A stretch of 64,000 bases of DNA from Hydrangea macrophylla (lineage: Eukaryota; Streptophyta; Magnoliopsida; Cornales; Hydrangeaceae), in assembly GCA_033977485.1 (NCBI GenBank), contig CM066994.1:83204871-83268870 (forward strand). Direction: 5' to 3'. The notes beneath the pieces are model-generated. The model saw nothing but the letters and a program-made list of their open reading frames with translations, did not search any database and was not told the origin of the DNA. Of this stretch, positions 47,701 through 58,255 are shown in pieces. Numbering within the stretch: the stretch's first letter is position 1; every line of letters starts with the position of its first letter. Made by a program: the position numbers and the translations under genes.

Positions 47701-50700
47701 CAATGTTTTAAAAGGCAGGCCTTTTTACGCCTTGAGGAGTGCCTCATGGCAAGGCGAGGCAAGGAAAAAATGCCTCAAGGCTTTAGAATTTTAGCGGCCG
47801 TCCTGAAAGGCTATCGCCTTTTGTATGAGGCGTAGCATATAGTGAAAAGGGCTTGCCTTTTGCACCTTTTGTACTGGGGCATACGCTTTTTGTCATTGCC
47901 AAAAAAATTACACACTTGCCTTGTAAGTTGTAACTGTTTTAGGGCTTTAAGCCTTTTGTTGATTCTAAATCTCAGACAAAGGCAAAGGAAAAGTGCCAAA
48001 ATTAGTCGTAATTGATGAGGATGATGATCTAGAGAATGTGAGAGGAGATGATTGTGGACAGTGTTACCAGAAAACTATCAGACCCTAGCGATCCGCGTTT
48101 TGGTACTAACGTGGTACACTAGCGGGTTGGAACGCTGATTTGGGCGTTCCTACATTAAGTCACCTAATATTGTAATAAGACCACCAAAATCTAGTGAACT
48201 TACAACACTACAAAATTCTCATCGATTAAATTTTCTCATTTAGAACTTTACTCGACAATAAAATGATTAAAAAATCGTTTCACATTTTCATTTATCATAC
48301 TACTTTCCCTCTTAATATTGGAAGAAGTCTATGAAGCACGGACATGGACACGATATGACACGACACGGACGCAATGACACGACAAAATTCTAAACTAATT
48401 GAACGTAGACACTCCAAGAAAAGTGTTCATAAAGTGTTGTGTCTGTGTGTCGGACACGATACGACGCGACACGGACACTCCGACATGGATACGACACGAC
48501 ACGACACGGGCACGTCGACACGACAAAATCCTAAAAAATTGCATGTCGGCAGTGCAGGAAAAGTGTCTGTGAAGTGTCTGGTTGGACAGGATACCACACA
48601 CGACACGTTACGTTCTTAGAAGTGTCAGTGCTTCCTAGTAAGCAACACTAGTCTTTTGACATGTAATTCAACTCCTAGCATTCTTAAATTGACCTGATTT
48701 TCTTACGACAGTGTTATAGTCTGATTTCTTTCCCTTTTTTTTTTTAAAAAAAAGAAGAAAATAATCTGGAACAAACATCCAGCCGCAGTCACTTGCGAAG
48801 CCAGTGCGGATGGTTTATTTAGCCTTGGAGAGGAATCCGTGATTCCTTTGTCAAACAGTAGTGGTTTAAGAGAAACTTCATGTCACTATGTTACTTTGTA
48901 CTTCGTGGACTAAGGCATGAGCCTATTTGATTCATTGATGAATAATAAAGTTTCAAGCATTATTCCAGGTATGTAATTTAATCATATTACTAGAAATATT
49001 CAGTTGTCCATAATTTTTGTGTTCAATTGAATTCCTAATGGTATGATAGCAGATATGAAAACCTAAATGAAGCCTAGGAGACAAGAAAGAAGAATACGCA
49101 TGTGGATTATCCTTTCAAGGAGTTCTGTACAGAAATTCTATGCTTTAGTGACTATAGTTTAGTGTGGCTTTTTTTTTTGTTCTATTCTGTTAGTTCATCG
49201 GTCATTGTTCAGGATGCATTGCACAAAGTATCAGTCTCTAACACCTGGTTTGAATAACTAAAATAACTACTAGTCTTAGCGTGGAGTTGGTGTTTGAAAA
49301 CGTTGCATGTTATACCCATCCTTGCTAATGTTCTGAATTTATCTTTAGGATGGGGTCATTCTTGGAGCAGACACTAGAGCCACTGAAGGGCCCATTGTTG
49401 CTGACAAAAATTGTGAGAAAATCCACTATATGGCACCGAATATTTACTGCTGTGGGGCTGGGACCGCTGCTGATACAGAGGCAGTAACAGGTATTTCCAA
49501 GATCCATGTATCACATTATGTTTTGGCTAGGAAGCACCAACACTCGTAGAAGGGTTACGCGTCCGGCACCGACACAACAGTAGCTGGACACTCCTTGAAA
49601 CGTGTTGGACACACTAAAATCCGTCTTATTTCATTATTATTATTTTTGGTTTGAACACATGTATAACATGGTGGATATATTTGGGTACTCGACACCAAGT
49701 TTAATATTGTTGAGATTTTGGAAAACAGAGTGGAACTCAGAGTTTTGAAATCAGTATAGGGATTTCAAAATTTGAAATAATTAGGAGTTTGAAATTAAAG
49801 ATAATCAGGCATCCTCTTATCATATAGGTGATCATAAAAGTTAAATACATGTTTACTATTTTTCCATATCCTTGCCGTGTCTCCATATCGTGGCGTATCG
49901 TGCCGTGTTCGTGTCCTCGTATCCGCGTTTGTGCTTGTTTTAGGGTATTGGCACATTTTTTTGCTACCACAACTCTGTGTCTGTTTGTGTAAACTTTCAA
50001 CACTTTATGCCACATATTTTGTATTTATCAAACTTTTTGTATTTGTAATGATGATTGTCTTTCCAGACATGGTCAGTTCCCAGCTGCAGCTGCATCGTTA
50101 TCATACTGGTCGGGAATCAAGGGTTGTGACAGCCCTTACCCTTTTGAAAACTCATCTTTTCAGGTAAACCTGTAGTTCAAAGATGCCATTCTTTGCAATA
50201 TCAACTTTAGACTTGGCAGATTATAATTCAAGAGGTCTAACTTTTTGTTACTTAATCAGCTACCAAGGTCATGTGTCAGCGGCTTTGGTGCTTGGTGGGG
50301 TTGATGTCACTGGACCACATTTGCACACTGTGAGTAGTATAAATTCACACACACACACATATATATAAGCATGTTGTTTGTAATTTGTGATTGATATGGG
50401 GTTATGGGCACCTGATGATATAGTTTTCTTACCCAGCAAGGTCCTAATTTACATTTTTGAATGGCACAGATTTACCCTCATGGATCAACAGACACACTTC
50501 CCTTCGCTACCATGGGTTCGGGTTCCCTGGCTGCCATGTCTGTGTTTGAATCAAAATACCGTGAAGGACTGACTGTAAGTCGACTTATTCTAATGCTTAG
50601 AACTTGGATGAAACATACATCTTAGCCAAAAGTTCATGTTTCTATTAGATTGTTAGTCAAAGTATATATACTTTTGGATTAGAGTTTGCTTCTGCTGTCT

Positions 50701-53497
50701 GTTGCGTGAACTCTTCTTAGTAATTTGAAGTATCCATGTCAGACACTTGAGAATCGGGCATGGTATGTTATGTGATAATATGTGTCCGACACTGTTGCTT
50801 GGACACACACACCAAGAAACATTTTAGTTACGTTGTTAACAGAATAACTAAGTCTCTGTTTGGTTCATGGAGTTCATGAGGGAAAAGAAAAGGGAAAGAA
50901 AAGCAAGAAGGAAAACTAATTCTCTGGAGTTTTCCCTTGTGTTTTCCTTCATGCTTAAATGAAATTAAAAAGAAAGAATTTCAAAATATAATTGTAATAT
51001 ATGAATAAAGGGAAATGACTCACAACATTCAAAATGTTTAGTTTATTTCTCAATTTATTCTCTTTTCTTTCCTATTTTCCTCATCGTTTTCCTTACTAAC
51101 CAAACTAAGGAAAATGTTTTCCTCCATGTTTTCTTTTTCCTTTCTTTTCCCTCCATAAATCCAAGAACGAAACAAAGCCTAAGTTTATTCTTTTCACTAC
51201 AAAGTACTTTCTAAATGCACAAAATGTTCATGTTAAAGTATTTTAGTACGTGAAAGCACTTTTTTCTCTTAGGAATGTAATAGAGATATAGATTTTTATT
51301 GTCATGCCCCTATATCCTTACATTCACAAACCTGGGAAGTTCATGCTTAGACACGTACTCGACTCTCTGTAATATAGCTATTGTACAATTAGCTTTAGTT
51401 CATAAACCTGTTAGGGATTTGTTACTTTGCTTAATGCATCTATATGTTTCCATGAAATTTGAGTATCCAAATATTTCTTTTGCAGAGGGATGAAGGAGTA
51501 AATCTAGTCGCTGAGGCTATTTGCGCTGGTATATTCAACGACTTGGGAAGTGGAAGCAATGTAGATGTTTGTGTTATAACCAAGGTTTCTGCAAAACACC
51601 TGAAACCCTTTACAGAACAAGAATTTATGTGTTCTATGCATATAGTCGTGAGAGTTTTTTTTAGTGGCAGGGCATTTAAACTTCTTGTCGATAATGCTTA
51701 CTTGTACAGGGGAAAAAGGAGTACCTGAGAAACCATATGTCGCCAAATCCTCGAACCTATATCAGCTCAAAAGGCTACTCATTCTCGAAGAAGACTGGTC
51801 AGTGATTCCATCTACAAAAATTAATTCATTTTGGTATTGCCAGGTTGCTTTCTAGTAGTCATCTGATTATGCCGTTGTCCTATTGTGTTGTATAAGAGCT
51901 AGGAAGATTAAGTTTGTGGACTTCTAGAAGTGTCTATTTTTGGGCACCCTCTGATGGTTATATTTATATCCCATTGAAGCATAGGAACTTAACCTCCAAA
52001 GTTTTTTAAGCTTTTTATTGAGAGAAGTCAAGTTTACTACTTCCGTAGTATCATCCACATCTATGTAGCACGGATACGGAAACGTGACACAGAGACGACA
52101 CGACACGACACGGAGACGGCGATACGGCAAATTCCAAAAATGTAGGATACGGAGGCGGTTAGGATATGTCGATTAAAAAAATATTTCTAAAAAATATAAT
52201 TTAGTTTGAAGTAAAAGAAGAAGAAGAGAGGATTAATATCAACATTACATTTCATATTCTGATATTCACCCATAGAAACTAGGCACATAGCAACTTACAA
52301 CATATACTCATAAAATGATTACAAAACATAACAATTTAACAGGATACATGCACAGTAGAATACAACGATTAAATCATTATATCTTTGAATTAAATATACA
52401 ATTTGCAGTTCCATGTCCACTAATGTTTCCATAATTCTCAAATAGACCAAGTACTTATCCCCAGTTTTACAATATTAAGATTATTGCCTCAAAGTTTTAA
52501 AACGCATTTCTAATGAGAGGCCACCATGCTGCATTCACTTGTGTGTCCGGTCATGTTGGCTGCGTGTCCGACACGCGATCAAGGTGTGTCCGACGTTAAA
52601 ATATTTAAAACACGTTTTATAGCGTGTCTGACACGTGATGACGCGTGTCCGACGAGTGTCTGTGTCTGACACGGACAATACGGAGACGGCATCCAAAGTG
52701 AAGTGTCCGTGCTACATAGATCCACATTGGTGAAACTCTGTTCCGAAAATATATGTAGTTCTTGTGGGTTAGTTGCTCTTAGTGTGGATTAGTAATACTC
52801 CATGGTCCATGAACAGCAGTACCTGGCTTGTTGTTGCTAAGAGCTAGTTTACTCTTTTCTTCTTGTACCCTAAAAATATTCAGCTGTTTACCGTGAAATG
52901 AGTTGTACTGCAATAGCATTGAAATTACAGTTAAATTTATTCTATATATAGTATAACACACACACACACCACGCATATATATATATATATATACTAGCTT
53001 TGCATTCAAATTTTTTTTTTTAAATCTATATATATTTACCCACGAAGTCTGTAAATTTTTTTTAAAAAGAGTTTAAAACCATGAAAAAAAAAAAGGATAT
53101 ATGGTGAGAGAGAGGCAGTTACAGTGTGAGAAGTTATAGCAAAATTATAGGACTCTAGGAGATATATATATAGTTTTACTTTTTGAATATTATTTTATTG
53201 TAAATCTATATACATATACAGTCGTATATCCATATACATATTGTGTTGCAATGCCATGTGGCATCCCAACTAAATGGGGTGCCACATGGAACCTACATTG
53301 CTATTTATTATATATAGATACGTGGGTGTGGGTGTGGATGTGGGTGTGTATCATGTAAGTAATGCATTTGTTGAGGATTGCATCAATCATCTGATGGTGA
53401 TATTTGGGTGTGATTACAGAGGCCCTGATGACAAAGATTACACCTTTGAAGGAGGTGGTGGAAGTAATCGAAGGTGGCGATGCAATGGAAGAATGAG
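41734..53497 (+). CDS. PBB: 20S proteasome beta-2 (beta type-7) subunit, eight coding exons
   Basis: Exons: 41734-41871, 49349-49490, 50067-50163, 50260-50329, 50470-50574, 51486-51584, 51710-51797 and 53421-53497. All introns are GT-AG and the 816 nt join in phase to 271 residues plus TGA. It encodes the trypsin-like catalytic beta-2 subunit of the 20S core. The propeptide ends LKTG at residue 37 and the mature chain starts at Thr38 (catalytic Thr1, TTIVG). Asp17 and Lys33 of the mature numbering are present (GADTR; NCEKI), as are the [12 protein letters not shown] and [12 protein letters not shown] blocks. The protein ends GDAMEE. Arabidopsis PBB proteins are about the same length. Intron 1 is about 7.5 kb and intron 7 about 1.6 kb, both swollen by transposons. 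PBB1 and PBB2 cannot be told apart here. Confidence 0.95.
42028..42434. mobile_element. Tourist-like MITE with TAA target duplication, in intron 1
   Basis: Flanked by TAA at 42025-42027 and 42435-42437. Ends share TGTTTGGTTTGCGGATTCA in inverted orientation. No transposase is present. The 3-bp TAA duplication and GTTTGG end fit PIF/Harbinger Tourist-like MITEs. Confidence 0.7.
42526..44074. mobile_element. hAT-like non-autonomous element with exact 8-bp target duplication CCTGTATT, in intron 1
   Basis: CCTGTATT flanks it at 42518-42525 and 44075-44082. Termini are CATGGTTCAAAGTC and, inverted, CATGGTTCAAGGTC. Subterminal regions are rich in CTCGGCC, GAGTCG and CGCGAC motifs. Inside is a CT-rich leader-like segment (42770-43170) and AT-rich filler. 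A related element lies at 44902-46882. Confidence 0.85.
43001..43170 (+). repeat. Three direct repeats of about 67 bp within the hAT-like element
   Basis: Units begin cgcagcttYtgcagaggtcc and continue with aggagaaaggYtagggttt; they start near 43001, 43068 and 43135, the last shortened. With the CT-rich stretch before them they look like a 5' UTR, either the lost transposase leader or a captured host leader. Confidence 0.7.
44098..44541. mobile_element. Small inverted-repeat element with ACGATTCG motif clusters, in intron 1
   Basis: Ends are GTTGTCAAAATCG and, inverted, GTTGTCAAATCGG. Both subterminal regions carry many TTACGATTCG / CGATACGAATC units that are partly palindromic. No clear target duplication was found. 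A TTATACAAGCCTAGAA direct repeat lies at about 44372-44420. The family is uncertain, possibly hAT. Confidence 0.6.
44902..46882. mobile_element. Second hAT-like element, 8-bp target duplication GTCCACGT/GTCCATGT, in intron 1
   Basis: Flanks at 44894-44901 and 46883-46890 match at 7 of 8 bases. It is related to 42526-44074: both contain gtgacaatctattaggcca and, near the right end, cgtatcgcccgatacc. It contains a CT-rich leader-like part with (TTC)n at about 45290-45330 and is itself interrupted by a MULE-like MITE. Confidence 0.8.
45549..46493. mobile_element. MULE-like MITE with 10-bp target duplication TAAAAAATAT, nested in the hAT-like element
   Basis: TAAAAAATAT flanks it at 45539-45548 and 46494-46503. 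Inverted ends of about 55 bp run GGGTAAATATCACTTACCTC and so on, against GGGTAAAATTCACTTACCTC inverted. CACTTACCTCCC recurs several times near each end. The 10-bp duplication and long ends fit a Mutator-type non-autonomous element. Confidence 0.85.
46891..48328. other. Intron 1 sequence with leader-like and motif-rich fragments
   Basis: A CT-rich stretch with aaccctag near 46930-47110 resembles a plant 5' UTR, but no conserved protein follows. Around 47405-47520, CCCGTTT/AGCCC motifs repeat. Around 47715-48000, AAGGCRAGGC/GCCTTTTG motifs repeat in both orientations, as in subterminal regions of plant hAT-like elements. Boundaries of these pieces could not be set. Confidence 0.4.
48329..48638. 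mobile_element. Small ACACGACACGG-rich inverted-repeat element in intron 1
   Basis: Ends CTATGAAGCACGGACA and, inverted, CTAGGAAGCACTGACA resemble the ends of the element at 52061-52719. The interior repeats GACACGACACGG and GTGTCKG units. No clean target duplication is visible, so it is older or altered. 48639-49348 shows no further feature up to exon 2. Confidence 0.65.
49527..49936. mobile_element. Diverged relative of the same element in intron 2
   Basis: It starts CTAGGAAGCACCAACACT and ends TCCGCGTTTGTGCTT, with repeated GACACACT and CGTGTC units near the ends and AT-rich filler between. Ends are degraded and boundaries approximate. Confidence 0.5.
50852..51179. mobile_element. Tourist-like MITE with TAA target duplication, in intron 5
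   Basis: TAA flanks it at 50849-50851 and 51180-51182. The ends are GTCTCTGTTTGGTTCATGGA and, inverted, GGCTTTGTTTCGTTCTTGGA. At 328 bp it has no coding capacity. It is related at its ends to the MITE at 42028-42434. Confidence 0.85.
52061..52719. mobile_element. hAT-like non-autonomous element with exact 8-bp target duplication ATCCACAT, in intron 7
   Basis: ATCCACAT flanks it at 52053-52060 and 52720-52727. Its termini CTATGTAGCACGGA are perfect inverted repeats. Subterminal regions are crowded with GACACGACACGG / GTGTCCGACACG motifs. It is 659 bp long and without coding capacity. The exact duplication shows a fairly recent insertion. Confidence 0.9.
53254..53289. repeat. Small hairpin in intron 7
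   Basis: CCATGTGGCATCCC and GGGGTGCCACATGG form a near-perfect inverted repeat around a short AT loop, about 130 bp upstream of the last exon. Confidence 0.7.
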
Positions 53498-54080
53498 TTA
53501 TCGACGTTGCAGTGTGTTCTAGTGTTCTGAATTGGATTCTTTTTGACTTCCATAACTCTCGAATTTGATCTTGTATTCCATCTCAGCACGACGTTAAGAT
53601 AATTATTTTCCTTTTCGGAATTAAATGGGTTCAGTTATTTTTGGTTTCGAGATGGTATGATATCATGGTGCGCTGTTGCTTGCTCTTTCAATGCCTTTTC
53701 AGTACTTGCAACCCCTTGCCTTTATAAAATATTCGATATAACGGTTATTTTGATAATATAGTATTACAAGCCAATAAAATCTCCATATTCAGACAAATGT
53801 CTGTCCAAAAATCATGGGAACAATAGTTACGCATAAGTGTCATATCACCATGTGTTAATGAAGTGATACAGATGATGCAGCATCACTGTTACATTGCCTT
53901 TCCTGTGAGGAGTTTATTTTATAGGAATAAAACTATAGTCAGATTACAAGATGAGTTCAAATTTCTAGTATTTTCACAACCAGTTTAGGGCAAGATTTTA
54001 TTTTAAATTGCTAACAGTGGTTGGAGACATGGAAATGACACTTAGTTTTGGTTGGTGTAACTACTAAATACTGAAAATTT
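53498..54080. other. 3' UTR and downstream region of the proteasome gene
   Basis: The 3' UTR probably covers the first 200-250 bp after the TGA; no canonical AATAAA was pinned down. The rest is AT-rich without a gene. Confidence 0.5.
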
Positions 54081-54185
54081 TTTGGGTTAATTACAGGGAC
54101 CTTCTCTAAGGTTTGACGAAATTACATGGACCTTTCTTTTATATTGCAAAATTTACAGAGACCTTCCTTCTTAATTTGATAATAT
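54081..54185. mobile_element. Left end of a GGGTTAATTACAGGGACC-type element
   Basis: gggttaattacagggacctt followed by AGGTTT and repeated ACATGGACCTTT / ACAGAGACCTTC phrases is typical of inverted-repeat MITE ends in plants. The partner end was not found. A TACA microsatellite follows near 54317-54340. Confidence 0.4.
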
Positions 54186-54465
54186 CGAAAACATCCATAG
54201 CTATCAAAAAAAAAAAAAAAAACCCCTCCTCTCTCTCTATTTCCTCTCTCTCTATTGTATATACATATATACATGCATACATATCTACACACTATGTATA
54301 CGGACAATGTATATATACATACATACATACATACATACACTAGTGTTGGCCCATGCATAAAGCAGTCTGTTTATGAAGAAGAATTTATCAATCTTGTAGT
54401 ACGCTTTCATCCCAGCAGTGATCAAAGAAGTCAGTATGTATGTTACAGTATGTATGTGCTAGTAT

Positions 54466-55655
54466 AAACCAAACCAAACCAAACCAAGCCTTGTGTCCCA
54501 ATCAATTGGGGTCGGCTATATGAATCCTTTTTCTCCATTCTGCACGATCAAGAGCTATATGCTCATTTAAATTATATATATTCATATCTTGTTGCACTAC
54601 ATATTCCCAAGTCAGTCTAGGTCTACCTCTCCCTCTAACCATTCCAGGCACTACGATCTTATCACTCTTTCGCACAGGTGCATCTACAGGTCTTCGTTGC
54701 ACATGGCCGAACCATCTAAGTCTATTCTCCCTCAACTTGTCCTCAATATGTGTCACTCCTACAGTCTCTCGGATGTACTCATTTCTAATTCTATCTTTCC
54801 TAGTCTTACCACACATCCATCTTAGCATCCTCATCTCCGCTATACTCACTTTGCTAATGTGTTGTTTCTTAGTTGCCCAACACTCTGTCCCGTAGAGCAT
54901 AGCTGGCCTAATAGCTGTCCTATAAAATTTTCCTTTCAATTTTGCTGGTATTCTCCGATCACATAATACTCCAGAAGCACTCCTCCACTTAAGCCAGCCC
55001 ACTTTAATTCTATGGGTCACGTCCTCCCCAATCTCTCCGTCTCTACTGATTATTGAACCTAGATAGCGAAAGTGTTCCCTCTTTGGGATCTCATGATCTT
55101 CGATCTTCACTGCTTCGTTGTCTCTACTTCCACTGTTGCTAAAAGTACATTCCATGTATTCTGTTTTCGTCCTACTTATCTTTAGCCCCTTAGTCTCCAG
55201 TGCTTCTCTCCAAGCTTCTAGTTTAGTGTTGAGTCCCCTTTTAGTCTCATCAACCAAGACAATATCATCTGCGAACAACATACACCATGGGACCTCATCT
55301 TGAATATGTCTAGTCAATTCATCCATAATTAGGGCGAACAAATAAGGGCTCAAGGCCGACCCCTGGTGCAGGCCTACGGTAATTGGGAATTCGCTTGTTT
55401 CTCCGGCTGGTGATCTAATTGTAGTAACCGCTTCATCATACATATCCTTCACCACGTCAATATAACCCTTAGTCACTCCTTTCTTCTCTAGCACCCACCA
55501 AATTAAATCTCTAGGCACCCTATCATAAGCTTTCTCTAAATCAATAAAAACCATATGTAGATCTTTTTTCTTCTCTCTATACTTTTCCATTATTCTTCTA
55601 AGTAAATAAATTGCTTCCATAGTTGATCTCCCAGGCATAAATCCAAAGTATGGAA
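54466..55655 (-). mobile_element. RTE-type LINE, 5'-truncated, with open reverse transcriptase frame
   Basis: On the minus strand an uninterrupted frame from about 55655 to 54502 covers most of an RTE reverse transcriptase. Blocks are GFMPGRSTMEAIYLLRRIME, VFIDLEKAYDRVPRDLIWW, GLHQGSALSPYLFALIMDEL, catalytic FADDIVLVDET, and the C-terminal LRWFGHVQRRP near 54715. The endonuclease domain is absent. The 3' end is the family's GGGGTCGGCTATATG-like tail on the plus strand followed by (AAACC)n at 54466-54487. The first 20 or so residues of the longest frame are not RTE sequence. The intact frame suggests recent insertion, but without endonuclease it is dead on arrival. Confidence 0.85.
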
Positions 55656-55713
55656 CAAAAAAATAAAAAAAACATAATAGAGAGTAGAATGGTGTACCCA
55701 ACCTGTGCATCAA

Positions 55714-55764
55714 TATAAAAGTGGACAATGCTTTGTGAATCTTAAAGGATTGTCCACTTTTATA
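55714..55764. repeat. Perfect 16-bp inverted repeat with 19-nt loop
   Basis: TATAAAAGTGGACAAT (55714-55729) and ATTGTCCACTTTTATA (55749-55764) are exact reverse complements. The hairpin lies just outside the 5' end of the RTE LINE, at the edge of the L1 LINE fragment. Confidence 0.9.
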
Positions 55765-55774
55765 ATGCTTTCTT

Positions 55775-55893
55775 TCTTAAAGTATCTTGGGTCATTGTGG
55801 GTACTTCAATATTAGATGCTTTAAAGAATTTTTTCAAAATGAGTTTTTGCGAGAATCTAATACTATCCTTATTGCTCTGATTCCGAAGGTCTC
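55775..55893 (+). pseudogene. L1-type LINE reverse transcriptase, left part (up to the insertion)
   Basis: The plus-strand frames give SWVIVGTSILDALKNFF, then, after a shift, NEFLRESNTILIALIPKV, the well-conserved start of the plant L1 reverse transcriptase. It stops at the GTCTC target duplication at 55889-55893 and resumes at 58922 in the same frame. Confidence 0.75.
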
Positions 55894-56619
55894 TACTGAC
55901 TGAGAGTTGAGACCCAGCCTAGCTTGGGACCTTTAGGTGCTCGGGAACTGACCGGGAGTTGAGACCCGGCCTAATTCGGAGTCTTTGAATGCTCGGGAAG
56001 TGACCGAGAGTTGAGACTCGGCCTACTTCGGAGTCTTTTTTCCTTGAGTTAGCTCCCAGGATGGTTATCTTCTGCCCGTAAACCTTCGTCAAGGCTGTGG
56101 GTAGAAGGATTTCACCATGTTGGAAAAGCCGACCTAAAGCGTATTGCTCTAGGGTCCTTTTTTATGTTAACTCCCCAGGATGGTTGTCTTCCGTCCGGCC
56201 AGCCTTTGTCAAGACTGTTGGGAGAAGAGCTTGACCATGTTGGTGGAGCCGACCTAAATCACGTTGCTTTAGGGTCCTTTTGCTCCTCTATCATCGGTCA
56301 ACCTAAGAGATTTTAGTCACCTCTATCGTCGGTTTGGATCTAAGTGGAGTTAATGCCTCTGAGTACTGTAGGTGCTCGGGTTGTCCAAGATTTTGACTTG
56401 GTTATCCGCGAGGCCTGTAGATACCCGGTGTGATTACCTGTTTAGTTCACTACGCCGTCTTGCCCCCCAAGCTTTCGCTAAGACGAGGGTCTTATAGAGG
56501 CTATGAACTGTAGGTAAACGACTTGGAACATGGTGGTTGCAGGGTCTTTTGAAGCTTGCCATCATCAGCCACATAGGGGGTTTGCCCCCCATCGTCGGTT
56601 GGACCTAAGCGAAACCAGT

Positions 56620-56770
56620 GCCTCGGGCGTGACCCCGAGGTCTTTAGTGCCTGGGTTCGGAGCCCGAGGTCTTTTGAGTGCCTAGGTTCGGAGCCCGAGG
56701 TCTTTTGAGTGTCTGGATTCGAAGCCCGAGGTCTTTGTATGCCTCAGGGTTAGGCCCGAGGTCTTTGTAT
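56620..56770. repeat. Five repeats of about 31 bp around GGAGCCCGAGGTCTTTTGAG
   Basis: Units read gcctgggttcggagcccgag then gtcttttgagt with changes, starting near 56618 (degenerate), 56649, 56680, 56711 and 56742. A separate set, gaccgggagttgagacccgg, repeats three times at about 55900-56025. Both are in the non-coding tail of the one-LTR element. Confidence 0.7.
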
Positions 56771-56795
56771 GAGTTCTCTGACGATCGGTGGAGCC

Positions 56796-58193
56796 TCATG
56801 TGGTGATCGAGCAAGTACCACTGTAGGATCGTCGGGCTCCAGATTTCTCTGGGCTGGAGGCAAAGTCAGAACTGCTTGATCCTGACCGATATGAACTGGA
56901 GGTCGGGTCGGGGCTGCCGGACTCCGCTTGCTGTGAGCTGGAGGTCGAGTCGGGGCTACCTGACCCGGACTGCTATGAACTGGAAGAACTGTCGAAACTC
57001 CCGGGCTGATCTCGCTTTCGCTTACTTCTGGAAGACTCGTTGCTTTCTTGCCCGGGGTCTTTGATCTTTAGAAATTCTTCAGTGTCAATGTATTTTCCAA
57101 CCCTCTCTGCGAGTTCGACCAGGGTTACCGGTTGATTTTGGTGGAACGACGCGGCGCACTTGGTGTGTTGAACTCCCGAGCAGAAGGCTATGATGGCAGT
57201 TGTCTCGTTCAGATTGCGGATTTGAAGCTTCTGTTGGTTGAACCGGTCGGTGAACTCCTTGAGGGACTCATTATTCCGTTGTCTGACCGTCAGTAGCTGC
57301 ATGTCTGGCTTTGGCCGCTCATGCATACCGGCGAACTGGTTGATGAACTGATTGCTGAGTTGTTTGAAACTGCAGACCGATCGGGGCTCCAAGGAGTAAA
57401 ACCACTGCATGGCCTAGCCTTTCAAAGTGCTGGGGAAGGCTAGGCAGTGTAGTTCATCGGAGTTGGTGGCTAGGGCCATCTGAGCCTTATAGGTCCGGAC
57501 GTGGTCGACCGGGCTTCCCGAGCCGTTATATGAATCTAGCCGAGGCTGCTTAAATTTGCGCGGGATGGAGAACCTCGCGATCTGGCTGGAGAATGGTGAC
57601 TATGTCTCGGTATTGGATTGATTCGGAACACGGTTTTGACCAAGCTTTTTGGCCACTCCGTCGACCTGCTTCTGCAAGTCCTTGATTCGGGCTTCCACTC
57701 CTTCCTGACCGGTATCTGAGGAACTAGTCGGGTTGGTGGAAGATGCTTCTTCATGGCGGGGTGCTGTCCTCTGGCATCGGGCTCGGCTATGACTCCGGGT
57801 AACCATATCCCCAAGGACGACTCGGCTCTTGACCGAGTGATCCTGGACTGATTCCCGGGCCATATGCTCCCGCCTTTTCTTTCGGGCAGCACGCCCACTA
57901 TTGATGTCTCTGGCATCCTCAACACGGGACGGGTTGGCTCGGGCACGTTGTCTGGTCCAGATTGGTTCCCGACCGTACGCAACGTTGTCGGGTCGTTTCC
58001 CGGCCCCTGGAGGACGGCTTTGCTAGGCCAGCAGGGCTTCGATCTGTCGCTGGATTTGACGCTGGCCCTCCAAGAGTTGTGTGAGGGTCGAGGTGATCTG
58101 CTCAGATGTCATGGCTGCAGCAGCCGGTGCCGGGGCCGAAAGAACATCCCGGTCGGACTACTGATCAGCCTTCTTACCCTTCTTCGGTGGCAT
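56796..58193 (-). pseudogene. Tat-lineage gag frame interrupted only by TAG codons
   Basis: One frame runs from ATG at 58193 (MPPKKGKKADQ) to TGA at 56796, about 465 codons without a frameshift. In-frame stops at 58158, 58023, 57600, 57414 and 56973 are all TAG. The protein has a Gln-rich coiled region, then the capsid core (CLAFPSTLKG, stop, AMQWFYSLEPRSVCSFKQL, then QRNNESLKEFTDRFNQQKLQ near 57285-57226) and VELAERVGKYIDTEEFLK (near 57115-57062). A basic stretch and Ser-Gly-Pro-Asp repeats follow. No zinc knuckle was seen. It would form the element's particle. Confidence 0.8.
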
Positions 58194-58234
58194 GACGATC
58201 AGTCAAGAGATTTGTTGATGAGAAGACTTGTCGT

Positions 58235-58252
58235 TTCCCACAGACGGCGCCA
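58235..58252 (-). other. Primer binding site of the one-LTR element
   Basis: On the minus strand TGGCGCCGTCTGTGGGAA follows the LTR by three bases. It is typical of Tat/Retand-like elements. Confidence 0.8.
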
Positions 58253-58255
58253 AAC

